Made by a program: the position numbers and the translations under genes. Shown one piece after another: positions 29,219 to 44,300 of a DNA stretch of 64,000 nt. The DNA comes from Endomychus coccineus (Eukaryota; Arthropoda; Insecta; Coleoptera; Endomychidae). The first letter of the stretch is position 1. Each line of letters starts with the position of its first letter. The notes below the pieces were generated by a model. It was not told the origin of the DNA, did no database searches, and was given only the letters and a program-made list of their open reading frames with translations. The stretch is taken from positions 162,563,111 to 162,627,110 of the forward strand of contig OY294069.1 in NCBI GenBank assembly GCA_958510875.1. Direction: 5' to 3'.

Positions 29219-32200
29219 TTAATTATGTTTTTCTTGATAGCGTTTAACTTTAGCTTTGAGCCCATTTTGTCTTTCTTTAATTTTTATTACTTGAGATTGC
29301 CGTTCGTTTTCTTTCTTTTTCAGCTCTTGTAATCTAAAACAGAAAACAATGAATATTTTATTCAATTAAACCCAGCCTCCTACTTTTCTTTTTCCAGCCT
29401 TATTATTTCTTTTTTGAATATATCTTTGAAATCGATGCAAAAAGGTAACCATAACTCGAAAAACGTATTTGGCGGGAACGTTTCCAGTGTTCCTGTTTTT
29501 GGCTTAAATAAATAGAACTTCATTAACTGAATGAATCTTAATCTGCATTCTTCCAAATTTTCTACTTCTGTTGACAACTGCTTTTTAGAATGTTCTAAAA
29601 ACGTTGTCATTTTGTCTTTGAAAGGCTGAAGATTATCAGGATGAGAAGCTTCTATCACCTGTACAGTTTTTCTTTCACAACCTGAAATCAATACATAAAA
29701 ATACTTTGTTTAACAATAATATTATTCCATTCATCATGCAGGTAAAATGTAAAAAGACAATACCTTCCAATTTTGTGTGGAGTTTTTGTAACTCAATTTT
29801 CATGTCATCGAAATTTACCGATGCAGCTCTTCGAATGTCTTCAGGCTGTGGTACAGGTAAGTTAGTACTTTGCTGGAATGGGTCCTCGAGATGTTTTAGA
29901 TACATTCTTACTATATAGTGCAGCAGTGTAATTTTTGAATCTTTGGATTTAACGTCTTTCAATTTTGCTAGTATTTCTAAGCCAAATCCATCCGCTTGAC
30001 CTCTTGTTATGTTACCACCATTCATATAATTTCCAAGAGTCAAGATTATTGCTATCACTTTCTTCAGTTCCTTGCTGTTTATTAAATACTGAAAAAAAAG
30101 ATGTCAGAATGAATGAAGATTAGAATAGTGTCAAACAATAATATGTTTTGTTTTTAGGGTTCCTTCAAGAAAAACTGCATCAACGAAATAATAGATGGGA
30201 ATTGTACGACGATAAACTTTATTCCAACTACTGTTCACCGTTTTTGTAGTTATAACTTTATAAATGATGATTATCTATATCATAGTCTGGAAACAAATCG
30301 CAAATAGCTAAAATCTCATGCTGTGCTTCCAGGTGGTGATCAAAAACACAATTCTGCAAAGCACGTTGCTTTATCATGAACTTCATTCACATTCATCTAA
30401 TGATCATATCTCAGATTCAAATGATCATTGTATCATTTATATCCTTCAAATGATATGCAAGAAACTGAACGTTGCTTCACAATTTCGTTTTCAATGAATA
30501 ATTTTGCTGAAAAACAATGAAAATTTATTATCTCGTTCTTTGAGTATGAAGATAAATCCTGGAGCATCATCAGTAATTTTGCCGAGTTGATATGTGTTCA
30601 TCGTTCGAGGGGAGGGGGCTTAGCTCCCAAATGCAGCTAGGCCACTTAGTTGGGCCCATTGCGCGCCCCGTGATCAGAAGCCTATTCTATTCTAGCAGGT
30701 TTGTGGCCCGCCAGAAACCCAGAATATTGCCAATGCTGGCTTCCATAAGTTCTTCAGGGAGCAATTTTGATTCTCCGGAGTGTCGGTGCCTGAGGGATGC
30801 TAATGCTGGGCATTCCAACAAGATGTGAGAGGCAGTTTCTTCGGCATCTCTAGATTTCCTACATATTGGGTCATCTGTGATGCCCATAGTGTGAAAGTGT
30901 TTGTTAAGACGACTGTGGCCGGTTAGACACTTTGATGAAGAGCTTGGCCTGCCTCATGCGTGGTGATTCTCGCCACAGTTCAGACCACTATTCATTCAGT
31001 TGGCAGAGAAGGGCGAGACAAACCACGCAATTTGATAAATCGAGCATTGGCTACGGCCCGACGGGGGCGCCAGACGATCATCGCCTGGCCAGAGAGTCGG
31101 CCATTTCGTTTCCTTCAACTCCACAGTGTCTAGGGATCCAGATGAGTTGAACTTCATTTCTCCCGACTAGTTCAGCCAGTGTATCCCTGCATTCTTTGAC
31201 AAGCATTTATGTGACTGGGTGATTTGAGAGCTCCTAAAGCCGACCGGCTGTCTGCAAATATATATGCGCCTATTTACATAGTTTCTTCGCAGGTTTTCCA
31301 TGGCACAAGTCAATATTGCGAAGACCTCCGCCTGAAAAACCGTGCAGTAAGCGCCAAGAGTCACTGAGATAGTGTTCTTTGGACCCATCTGTAAACCATA
31401 TGAGCCCGTCTGGTGGCAGTAGGATGGGAGTTTAGTTACTCCAATCTTCTCTATTAGGGATGAGGATTTTGGGAGAAGTTACATATATAGCTGGGATCAT
31501 GCTACTAAGTTAAATAAACAGTTGAGGGAGGTACAAGAAAATTACATAATTTGCATTTCTTATGGACTCCATAAGGTCCAAATTGATGAGAGGTGGATGA
31601 CTAATCCTCCTGGACTTTATAGGTAGAAATATGGCTCAACTTACCTCGCACGTTGTCTTTATATTGGTTAGAGTGTGGCTTAAGGTACTAATTGAATCAT
31701 CAAATTCTACTTGGAACATGAGACACGATATTCGTTCTGCGAAGTTTGATATTTCAGAAAGTTCATGCAAGAAAGTCTCAGGTTTGTCCAGTGGTACGTC
31801 TGGTTTTGTTGCTAAATGGTCCTTTATCAATAGCATTTCTTCAGAAGTTGCTCTCTAAAAATGCTCATAATTCATGAAATACAGTAAAATTGTCACACAT
31901 TAACTAACATAAATAAATAACATAGCAATGGTTAAACATTTTTTGCCTGCACTAGACAAATACTGAAATCAAATTTAATACCCACTTACCGCTTCATAAA
32001 TTTGTTGTAAAGCTTCTAAATTCACTATAGACGTATCAAAGTTGTAAATGGCATTTTCGATTTCCTGAAAGTCTATATGCAAGCTTTGGGCTAAAATACC
32101 CACATTTTGAGATCGTTTGGAGTCTAACAATTTCACTGCTTCCACTTTAGTTTTGTGCTCAACTTTTTTAATAGTAGACGGTTTCCGAGTTATAACCTGC

Positions 32201-32366
32201 CTTGAAAATAAGTCAGAAAATTCATCCAAGTGTTCTGGCGGCAGTTCGTCCAATTCATTCCAAAGAGCCATTTCTGTAGGTTCTGCCATGGCTGTCGAAG
32301 CAATTATTCGGGTCCAGTATAGCGGTTTCATTGGAACAACAGGATTTACAGGGTTTTTCTTGAGTG
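29219..32366 (-). other. capu: capu FH2-domain exon cluster
   Basis: Five exons encode the FH2 domain. The lasso/linker with LYWTRI and the FSDLFSRQ knob region are in 31990-32366. The post-region is in 31645-31854 and 29764-30088. The terminal helices and basic tail are in 29384-29681 and 29219-29333. The 1.56-kb intron 30089-31644 holds a retrotransposon fragment; the other introns are 49 to 135 bp. Confidence 0.9.
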
Positions 32367-35300
32367 CTGCAAATAAATAATGAAATTTGAATGTTCTTGA
32401 ATACGCGAGAGAACATTTTCAATGAATATGCAGTTTGGAAACTGAAAACCATTAGATCCAAAAGTGTGCTAGTGTTATTATATAGCAGCATGTGTATCCT
32501 ATTTTCACGAAAGTGAGGGAGAGGAAAGACGGTGAACGCCTACAATGGTAGACTTTGGCGCATTGCAGTATATCGCCATTGCTTGCTGCAAGAGAGAGGT
32601 AACATAGAGTATATTGCAGCGATCGTATTGAAAATTCTTTGGGATTTACTTTGGAACATTCCTTTCAATTTTAAGAGTTAAATTTTTAGTTCTGTCATTG
32701 TTTCGAAGTTATTTTTAGTTTGGTTTAATATTATTATTATTAGGAAAAATAAGTGATAGATTCGTTCAAACAAGCTAAAAGCTATAGAAATAGCTTTCGC
32801 GCCAGCCGATCTAATTAAAGTAATTCATTTCTTAGAAGAAAGTATACGATGTACACCTAGGCGTTTGTTCAGTTACTGAAAAACGAAACCAACCGAATGA
32901 AGTGATCTCTCTCTAGTGTCTATACTGACCATATTTTTCCAAGCTCCGCCGCCAAAGCTTCCACTAGATGTGTTTTATTTGCCCCCGGGTGTGCCGGATT
33001 CCTACCGACTAAAACCTCTCCTCCGTGAGGTTGGTTCTCCATCCTAGGGGAGCCCCACAGCACTACGGTCATTATAGTCCTATTGTGCCCTCACTTGTTT
33101 CTACCCCCTCATCAGTCCGGTGTATTCTATGAATTTCAGTAGCCTGATATAGGGGATACTTCTGATTTCCTCGGGTGTAGTCCTGATTTCCTCGGGTGTA
33201 GTCTTATCGTCCCCGAGGTATGCTCGACGACCTACCGTATATGCCGTGCACTGACATAGGTGTCTCATCTTCCACGCCGCAACCCCTACAAGTGGGCTGA
33301 TCTACCAGTCCCATCGTGTAGAGGTGTTTGTTACATGGGGCGTGTCCGGTCAGGAATGCAACAAGATTCCGTATTTCTTGTCTGCTGAACGTCAGCAGAT
33401 TTTTTGCTCGTTGCTGCTGGAGATCTTCCATCAGTCGCTTGGAGTGCGACATACGGGACAGTTCCCTCCAGTAGGTACGGTGCTCTATTTCGAGCCATTT
33501 TTGGATTACAGATTTCGCTGTGGCATGAGAAATGCCACAGGTTGGCTCCGGTCCAATCAGTGGTTTTTCTGCCCCCGCCTTAGCGGGTGCGACGACAGTT
33601 TCTGTCCCTTCTCGTTTGGTTTATTCAGACTCCCAAACGAGTGTTACTCTATTGGGGTTCATTACTAGTGCCGTTAGTTCTTTGACGCAATCAAGTATAC
33701 ATTGTGAGGTGATTGTGTATGACTCCAGTGCCTTGAGCACTGTCAGGTTGCTCACTATGATTGTGATTTGTCTATTCTCATAGGCTCTCTCCCTTATAAT
33801 TTGAGCACATGTTGTAATTGCAACTATTTTTGCTTGGAATTCTATCGCAAAAGTCCCTAGGTTCAAAGAAATTCTTTCCCCTTGGTCCGTTTTCTCGACT
33901 GTTCCAGCACCCGTACTTTTTTCCGTCTTGGTGCCCTCGGTAAGCCATATGGAATCCCCTGATATCATATGAGGACTACCCTCAGCGTTTTCCCGCCCAT
34001 TCACGGTTTTAATCATGAAAGGCACGGAAGTGCTGTGAACCTTGATCCTATCGGATCTCATCCCCAATGGCCCAGGTGATCCAAGCAATCCGAGGATGCT
34101 TCGGCCTTTTTGGTCAGCCTTTCCTTGGCCGTTAAGATCGAAGCGATACGCTCCTCTTATGGCCTCTGCCTGAACGACGAGGTGCAGTGGTTCCAACCTC
34201 AACAGCTTCTCCATAGCAGCCGTTGGTGTGGTCGACATTGCACCTGTTACTCCTAAGCATGCCAGCCTCTGATCTCTGTTCAGTGAATGCTGGGATGCTT
34301 TAGTTTTTGTCTTTGGCCACCACACGATGGCGGCGTATGTTACAATGGGTTTCACTATAGTTGTGTACACCCAGTGTACCATCCGTGGAGTGAGTCTCCA
34401 GGTTCTCCCGACTGTACGACGACAGGTCCACAGGGACCTTATCGCTTAATAGCGGTTTTCTCCAGATGCTTCCCAAAGGTCAGCCTTTTATCTAGGCTTA
34501 CCCCAAGGTACTTGACCGTGTCCGTCATCTGTATATTTTCTCCATACAAAACTAAGTCTCGTATGTTTCCAATGTCCCTTCTCTTTATGAAGGCTACAAT
34601 GGTTATTTTCGAAGGATTCACTTTGAGTCTTTCTTTGCTGCACCATTTTTCCACGGTGTTTAGTGCGTGCTGCATCAGAGATGCTATTGTGCTCCCAAAC
34701 TTCCCTTGTACTATAATGACGATGTCATCCGCATATCCGATTACGCAGAATCCTTTGCTCTCAAGGAGTATGAGAAGTTCGTCCCTCACCATACTCCACA
34801 GCAGAGGTGACAGTACACCTCCCTGCGGACATCCTCCAGCGACCCGCACCTTCTTTTCGACCTCATCGAGAGTTCCTATGACTGTCCTGCATCGGAACAT
34901 GTTGTGGATCCATCTGCAGGGCAGATCTTCCAGTAGATGTTAAAAATCGCCAATTGAAGAAACCTTCACCACATAATAGATGATCTGTGCCTTCACTGTA
35001 ATTTTCCCAATTCAATGGTTTCTTCTGAATAATAAGCTTTATGTGAAAATCAAATTTCAGAAAATTTGCTTATCTCTCGACAAAAGATGTATTTCCAATT
35101 TTACTTAAATGGCATTGACTGAATGAAATTAAATAAATAATCAGTAAATGTTAATGTGAAACAAGAAATGATGTTATGAATAACTTCACATCAACCATTG
35201 AATAAAATATATTTTATTCAACTAAGATTTCATTTCGCAAACGAATTTTATTTGAATTGGTGACTGATCATCAGACGTTGGTCAATTTTTATCTTATTAG

Positions 35301-38300
35301 AGCGTTGCACTCAAATTGCCAACTCAATTCAATGAGCAAATTTATTCAAGTCTTCACTTTCCAAGTTAGAAAAATAATGACTTTTTGAGATTTCCTATAT
35401 TTTCTAGTCACCAATCAATTCAAAATCATTCACAATACCCATATTAAACTAGTTTTCAGGTTCCAATATGCATGCGTAGCTATCCTGTATGTCAATTATC
35501 TAACATTATGTAACTTACAAAGTAATATTATTGTGTTATCAAGACAAAAGACAATCCCTTAAAGCTGGTAAGAAGCATGGTAATATAAACGTATGCTTAC
35601 ATATATATCATATAATCTTTCAATTACAAACGTGTTTCCGATAAAAATAATAAATGTGAAATGTTCAACATGGTGTTAGATTGTGATTATTTGAAGAAGT
35701 ACTAATAATTGATGGCAGAAAGGAACAAATAAGATTGATGTTAATGAAAATAGCGCTGCAGAACCGAAGCCATGCTTTGATTTGGTGTGAAATAAAGTAA
35801 AGTCCGCAGGAGGGAAAATTTACTTAGGTATTCACGAAGTTAAAATCATGCATATTGTCGGTTCAATCTGTAAATTTTCGTCTTGATGCATTAAATTTCG
35901 CCTGGATATCATTATAATAACACCTACAACTGAGGATGTAATATTTCCTTTGAAAAAGAGCTACCTATATTGAACATAGCAAAATCAACAAATTTGGTTG
36001 AAAGTGAAACAACAAAATTTATTTTTCATTCTGTGTTCTTAATTGTTATCGAACTTGAGCTAAAGTTTTCAATGGGGAGTTCCATCATGGTAGTTAGTCA
36101 TGCCAAGATATAAAAAACAGAAAAACCATCTAGACTACGCATATGGCAGAAATAGCATGAATACCAATGAAGCCAACTGGTGCGGGTCACAGAGTGCTGG
36201 CGGAAGAGCTTTTTAATATTTTCGTGACACGTTCGGGATGTTCATCGAATTGATAGAACAGGAGCGTATTAGGTTTATTTCATTTTATTACACTTGATAC
36301 AGATGAGCGTTAAATAAAATAACTAAGTAATAATTTTTCACTTCACAGAATGACTGTATCTCAATAAAAACAAATAAATATAAATACAAACATGGAGATA
36401 TTAGCAGGGCATGCATCAAAGGGTAGATAAACAATATCGGCGTCATATTTATAGGCTTCTCGCATAACCAAATTGGCTCGTTGAATACCTGAAACCCCAT
36501 CAACCAAAAAATATGCTACCGGTATTTTCCGGGTTTCATGAGTAAAAAATTCTGAACAGAAGTCTATATGTCCGTGATACACATACAGGTGAGATGGGCT
36601 TGGCCAAGTTTGTGATTGGGATGACGTTCCAAAAATAGGTGGCAAAGATATTGATTATTGTTAATTATAAATATTATTTATTTTATCGTTCGAAACGGTT
36701 TTACTATTTGGTCCAATTGTTTTGAGCATTTCTGGGGCTTTTCATGTATTCAATTTATGTATTTTTTCATCTAATTGCAAACTATCTGGATTATGAGTAT
36801 ATCTAACAAGTGTTCAAAGTAATGTAGGTTCTAAAAGATGTAGGTAGTACACTGTGTGGTGAAACTAATGCTAATGCAAATTTTGGTTTTATTTACATTT
36901 TGCTATTGAAATTAAATAGATTACTTTAGTAACAGATTGCTAAAATACAGTTTCTAAAAGCTTATTCCATCAACTCATCAGTTTATATTCTCAATAGGAA
37001 ACAGGTATGAAGTTAGTAAATTACGAAATGGCATTCCACCGAATTGACTTCGCTGGTTTGCTGTTCATGCCTTACAAAACGCATCCATTAAAATATATCA
37101 TAGGCCCTTGGAAAGGAAAAAGTACAATAATAATTGAGTGAAAGTGTAATTCGTAAGTTAAATCTAAAAAATCCGTTACCCTTGATTGCAAAACAGCTTG
37201 CAAAATAATTAAATGTTGCCAAAGCCAAAGTTACCATTAACCAGAAGCAGCTTTGAAATTGCCTTACCTATAAACATCGGTGTTGCTGGTACCACTACAC
37301 AAACAAAAAGGATAGGTGCATTCTTGTTACTATAACTCAACAAAACAGGTAAACAAAACAAGTGTGACATGAATCATTTTAATGTGGAAGGCCAGTTCAA
37401 ACTTGAGGAGCAATGAGACATTTATTATATTATACTCAATTGTATGTGTATGTTTGAAAATAAATTGTTTTAAGTTCTCCATTTGGTATGCTATTTCCAC
37501 AATAAGATGAAGTGAAACAAAAATGTGATTCCCACAGGTTCGTCCGAAGAAAACAAATACTAATAGTATCGAGTATCGAAAACTCAAAATGACTACAAGT
37601 AGTTCATTTATTATTAATAATTGTTTGTCTTAAATCATTCATAAAAACTAACTAATAGATATGTGATTTGTAAACGAATTAGGGAATTAATTTTCAAATC
37701 AACTGTACATTGTTCGCTGAAACGAAGAAATGATGTCATAGTAATTTTATACAACCAATTCTGTTGAACAATTTCCTAAATAAGTGCCGCACTACCTTCG
37801 TCAAACCAGGAAAATTCATTTTAACAGTTCGCATTACTCCTGGGTTTAATTTAAATGGAATTAAACGCCAGAAGTACATGAACTTTTCCTTCTCGGCACT
37901 GTAATTCTACCTACATTTACGTCGTGTGCTGTGTTAACTGCCAATATTTTGAAGCCACATCATCCAATGTTGCACAAATGGTATTCTCAACAATAAATTA
38001 CTTTGAAGAATAGTTTGAAAATAGATATCGATATATTTCTATCACTGCCGTTAGTGACAGAGTTACTGCAGCTTTACAACTGAGTACCTCGATAGTTGAT
38101 CATATCGCAGGTAAACGAAGTTGAGATGAAAAACTTTGAAGTCCAAGAAGAAAATGGCAACGAGTTAAAGCGGTTGTAAATCTGTATGATTCTGAACAGA
38201 TATAGCTGAACAGGCAGTAGCAGCGATTGTCGATGGAAGGTTAAGTGTAATTTGAGTTTAAATAGATTAAATAGAATATTTTATAGTCGTATTGATGGTA

Positions 38301-41300
38301 ATGATAAATTTGCCCTGAATTCTTAGTGGTCAAAGTCACTCCGACATACGTTGTTTAAAAACGTGTTGACCGATTTTCACCGGGGTGACTTTGGTAATAT
38401 GCTAATATGTATTGAGGTCTAATTCAAATCTATGCAATTTCAAGTCCGTGATCAATGACAGCCCAGTTAGTCAGTGACTTTGATCAGCCCTTCTATTGAA
38501 AATTTATTTTATTACCCAAAATGATAAGGAAAACCCAAACATATAAACTGGAAAAATACGTTTTTCTTTAATTGTAATAGTTTTGAAAATATTTTTACTT
38601 TGATCAAAGCCACCAAAAAGTCATTCTCATTGATGACTTTTTGGAGAATATTAGAAAAGAAATTCTCCAGGTCCACAGAGGTTGGCAAACTTAGTGTCCG
38701 AAATATGTATTATTTACAGTGTTTTTAATATTTCTTTGGAATTTTTGATATTTTGAGTACACTAACACAGTTTCTATTGTAATATTTATCATTTGTTCAA
38801 CTTGTTTTACTAAATGCTCATTTAGACAGTTTCATAAATATTAGTTATTATTTTTGTTTGTGTAGAACTTCATACACACAATTGATATGTATAGAAACAA
38901 GGAACATATATATGCTGTTTGTACATTGGGTTTTATTCATGGCACAGAACTAATATTTACTTCAGAAACAAAGGTTGTCGATTATCGTGACGGAAGGGAT
39001 CGAAACAACTGCCTAAATTGATTTGAATTTCAACTTTTCATGAATTTAGAAGAACTCTCCACCATCGTTAGGGATAATGCGAATTATCACAGTATAGTAA
39101 TGAATGAAATGCCAACAACCACCTCCAAGAAATGTGACGTACAAGAATGGTTAAGTAGGAACAATATACACAGTTGTTGGGCTTGGTAAAAATACATAAG
39201 CCACAACCAATATAAATAGGCGATGTGTTGGCTGATAGATATGGAAAGGTACTTCGTCTTCCCTCTCACCATTGTATTTTTAATCCCAATGAACTCATCT
39301 GGGGTATAACTAAAAGCTACTACAGGAATCAAGTTGGTACACATGGTAGTTGAAAAAGCAACACCAGGAATATGGGCAAGGTCTAAGTTCACTGAACTTG
39401 TTCGCCCCCCCGTTGTGGTTGATTGATGAGCAAAGACTTCGAAATACTGATATTGTGAATAATTTTGTGTTATTGTTAATGTGCAATATTTAAAAAAACT
39501 GTAGTGTTTAAACCAGTGAAGTGATATTTATTATTTTGATGTGCTTGTGTGTGCAATAACCTCAGGTTACAACAGAAAATTTGATACTAAACAGCAAATT
39601 GAATACAAATACCTGAATTAAAGCTAAAAGCCTCAACTTCTAGAGATTAATTTTCGATACTTTTATTTAAAACCTTCACTTATCGGAACAGTTTTATTTT
39701 TTATATTGATTAATGAATCTCTTGTACAAATTATGTAAGATGTAACCCAAAGGAATCTTCTCAGAAATGTGTTTTAACTCGCTTTTTGTTCTACTTACGA
39801 CATACAAGAGTTAATGAATTCTGTTTAAAATGACAAATAATTTGTTATTTTGATATAATTAGTAAGAGCTCCTAATTTTGTTCGTAACACAGATTATGAA
39901 ATCCTGTTCATCCTGACAACACTGTATCGCCTTCAGCTATGACGTCATTTATTTGTTTTAGCGAATAAACCACACAATAAAACTTCGAAACAAAAAGCAG
40001 TTGATGATGCGATAAATTAGAATTCCTTAATTTTAATGATATAAAAACATACCTACTGAAATAATGAGGTTTTCAAATTATTCATGAAACCGAATTCATT
40101 ACCTTCAATCGTAGGAATTCGTAATTAAAGAAAACGTAAAAAGAAAATAAAGCTATTGATTCGGTAATCAGAAAAATTATAGTTGGTTTTTCTCTATAAC
40201 AACATAAATATTATAAATAATATCCCCATGTTATCTTACCAGCTTTCTGCGAATTCCATCCACCAGAAGGTGGCGTCGGCAGTGGTGGTGGTCCTTGAAA
40301 CTGAGGCGGAGGCGGTGGTCCACTCATTCTGTTTGCGGCCGATCCAAAGCCAGGAAGGGGTGGAGGTGGAGGCCCTCCAGTTCCTGGCATGGATGGTGGA
40401 GGTGGGACTCCACTTCCTGGCATGGGTGGCGGAGGTGGTCCCCCAATACCTGGCATGGGAGGAGGCGGTGGTCCTCCAATTCCTGGCATGGGAGGAGGCG
40501 TAGGCCCACTGAAGACTGGCATGGGCGGAGGTGGTGGACCACTGAAGCCTGGCATGGGCGGAGGTGGTGGACCACTAAAGCTTGGCATGGGCAGCGGTGG
40601 TGGGTCACTAAGTCCTGGCATGGGGGGAGGTGGTGGGCCACTGAATCCTGGCATGGGCGGAGGTGGTGGACCACTAAAACCTGGCATGGGCGGAGGTGGT
40701 GGACCACTAAAGCCTGGCATGGGCGGAGGTGATGGGCCACTTCCCATCATTAGAGGAGGGGGCGTTTTTTGTGGTAAATCTTTTATATCTGAAATTTGTG
40801 GCGGTGTACTGGTCAATATTCCTGCCATTTGTGGAGGTTGAGCTGCTGGTGTTGATTTTGGAAACGAACTGAAGGATTGTGTGGGTTCACTTGTTCCTGA
40901 CGTTGATAAAGGCGATTGAGTTGCGAAGCATAAACAAACTGCAATTGCAGGACATTGATGAGATTCTTCGTTTGGAATGAGATGAGTTTTTTGAACAGTC
41001 GAGGGAATGTCTTCAGTAAAATCAGTTTGAACACTATTGTCACTACAATGTATCACCGTCGTGTTTGACGAAGCCGATTTTTGGTGTTTCGCTTCATGTT
41101 GTTCGATCTCATTTCGAAGTTTTTGCGGCTGGTTTGTCCTATACGTATCACTAACATTATTACCATTAACACTATTATCACAGATAGATTGTTGGAAAGA
41201 TTTATTTTCGATCACGGGCGAACTGAAATCATTGACCGCGTTCGCTGTTAAATTTTGTATTTCGACTAGGGTTCTATATTTTTCGACTTCTTGCGTGAGT

Positions 41301-44300
41301 CGGTTGACTTCTTCCTCTAACGACAATATTTCGACGTCCCTAGCGGAATTTCGAAAATCTGTTTTTCTTGAAGGAAACCTGTCTGCCGTGGGGCTCTCGA
41401 AATCTTGCAGATGTTCGTCTGGAGTTCTTGGCGATGTTGACGATATTACTGATTCGTATATTGCTGATTGAGGTACTAGCCCTTCGGAAGGGGATGGAGA
41501 TGTAGGTGGCCACGATACCATGCTCAGTCTTCCTGGTGTTTGAGGTACTGATATTGGCGTTTCGGCGTAGGTCCAGTAGTACATACAGTCGGGCTAAAAC
41601 GAGAAATCGCTATTGTATATGGAGGAAACTGTCAAATATCTTGAGAACGGTTTGCAATATCTTAGTCACATTTTGTACACAAATATTAGGAAAAGTTTGT
41701 CACGTTTAGGGTACATTTAATTTTTTTTCTTATAATCCGTAGCTTGGTTTTTTCAATTACAAGAATTTATGTCGTATGCTGTATCAACTGCCAAAATGTC
41801 GAAGCAACTATCATCCAATGTTACACAAATGGTAATCTCAACAATAAATTACTTTTAAGAATAACTTGAAAATAGAGGTCCATATCTTTCTATTACTGCC
41901 GTTAGAGACAGAGTTACTCCAGCTTTACAACTGAGTGCCTCAACAGTTGATACAATCGCAGGTAAACGAAGTTGAGGTGACTTAGTCCAAGAAGAAAAGG
42001 CAACGGGTTAGAGCGGTTGTAAATATATATGATTCTGAACAGATAAAGTTGAAAAGGCAGTAGCAGCGGTTGTCGACGGAAGTTTAAGTATAAGGGGGGC
42101 TTTCAGGAAATTTCCTAAGCAATAAATTTCACGGAAGACATGGCCTTAAACCTGTAGGAAAGTCCGTTTTAGTCAGAAAAGGAGAAATCATTTGTCAAAG
42201 GCATTCAAAACTGCTCTGATTGGGACTTCCCAGTAGGTGAAAGAGATGAAGATTAATGAATACTGATTTTATTTTTGATGAAAATACGTTATTTTAATTT
42301 GAAGTTTCTTTATTTTCAGTTTTCTAAGTAAAGATTTTTGATTTTTGAAAAAACAAGTTTGATTTGAGTTGAAATAACCTTGATATTGCCGTTTCAGCGT
42401 AGGTCCAGTAATACATACAGTCGGGCTAAAAAGCTATTGTGTATAGAGGAAACGGTCAAATATCTCGAGGACGGTTTGAAATGCCTTAGTGACATTTTGT
42501 ACACAAACATTAGGAAAAGTTTGGCACGTTTAGGGTACATTTTAATTTTTTTTTCTTATAATCCGAAGCTAACTTCTTTTAATTGCAACAGTGCGTGAAT
42601 TGAGCTTCGCTGGAAAAAGCTTTTTTCCCTATTGCGACATATGAATATTGTTTTTCCGAATATATTCTGTGTAATTTCAAAGTATTAAAGAATATAAAAT
42701 ACATATTAACCACATCCGTTGATTGAAAATGGAGAGTGTAACTTTTTCAATCGACGACTGATCTCAGCTATACGGATTCGCGTATATCAGGCTTGAAACT
42801 AGTCTGTGCTAGCACTAGTCCTTTGACGGGTGCCGTCGACGTAATGCGCTAGCCCCGTGTCGGGTGCCGCACCAGCAGATGCGACCGGCAGCGAACGAGT
42901 TGTTAATTTCTCTCTACAATCGGCCAGAAACTTAGCGCATCGAACGACGCGTGAAACAGAGCGAATAGCGTCGAGTATTTCGACGGACCGCTCTGCTCAA
43001 TAACTCAAAAACTGTTCGGGGTACGACATTCAATTCTTATGTCAGTAAATTCTGAGCATCATATCTAGTTTGTGTCAAAAGTTCAAGTGGTTTGCATTTA
43101 CCCTTCGGCCGTTGCACGAGAACATACATTCTCCATTTAACCCGATTCAATAAGCGGCTCCGTTCGGCTAACGCTTCACTTAGTCTTAATAATTCTACAC
43201 AATTTTCAACCTTCAGATACTCATGGAGTGAAATGAAATTTTTTCAAAATTTAAAAATGACTGAAAAGCATTTTTCGCCTCTTTAACGCTTCCTCCGCGC
43301 GCGGCTTGGCTGATTGACATGGCTTGGGCGATTATTATCTACCAATTCAAGATAATTGCCAAAAAAAGCGAGACAAGGCATTTTTTGAGGTCAGCGGCAT
43401 TAGTATTAAAGGATCCGTTGTCAATTGAACTGTGATCTTCGCTTACCTTAAATATGTTATACATTGGCACGTCCTTATCTGCTAACTGCCTCAGGACACC
43501 AGCCGCCAAAAGATGTGTACAGAATTGCACAGCTAACAACTTCAAATCTTGGCCATTGAGTAATGTTGCGAGATGATGATCTTCAGTGAATTCAGAAATA
43601 TACCAATTAACGAGCATATGACCTATAACAAGAGTAAATAATAATTTTCATTATTTCATGTTATTATAGTATGTGTAATATTGTTTAAAAATTTTCATAC
43701 TAATGGTAGTATTATTCACTGTCTAAAAATAGATTTAAAGCCTACATAATTAGTCATAAAGAAAAAAGTGACGTCGATTACAATTCATACTCCGTGTTTA
43801 CACTTCTGACTAAACTTAAATCAAAAAACCCTCACCCACTAAATTTTCCAATGACCTTCAGCATCATCAGCTGCAGAACTAAAATTATTAAAACTTCGTT
43901 TTTTATAAGATTGCCTTTCGCCGGGATCAGATCATAATTACTAAAAACAAACAATAATAATTTCTATGATTCCGATCTATAGTGATGCGTTTGAATTACG
44001 GTCAATGAATTGTTTCAAATCAGGTAAGCTGTTGTGTGAAAATGTGTGACCTGAAGGAAGGATACAGTTAACTACGAGGGCAAGGTGAAAAATCCCTGAT
44101 AAATGAAACAAGAAATGATTTATTTGGTCAAAACTTATTTTATTTCTTAACATAATCGCCTTGTAGCATGATACACTTCGTCCAATGTTTTTCCAATTTT
44201 TCGATCCCTTCCAAATAATACGATTTCGGCAGTTCTTCAAAATAGGAGTTCGTTTCAGCGATGACCTCATCGTTGAAGCCAAATTTCTTTTCGCCAAGCC

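Larger units (their letters stand above)
34935..39384. other. capu intron, mostly unassigned AT-rich DNA
   Basis: No capu exon seen. Contents I can name are an open frame at 36400-36645 (separate entry) and a repeat at 37915-38240 shared with 41765-42100. Many short AT runs; nothing else supported. Confidence 0.5.

Noticed and set aside
40370..40760. Regular 36-39-bp repeats resembling a CRISPR array
   Set aside because: No spacer diversity, the units are coding (PPPPPMPG), and the context is an insect gene.
40295..40841. Gly- and Trp-rich open frames on the plus strand across the capu FH1 exon
   Set aside because: They are antisense and off-frame readings of the proline-repeat DNA; the minus-strand frame has splice sites and formin homology.
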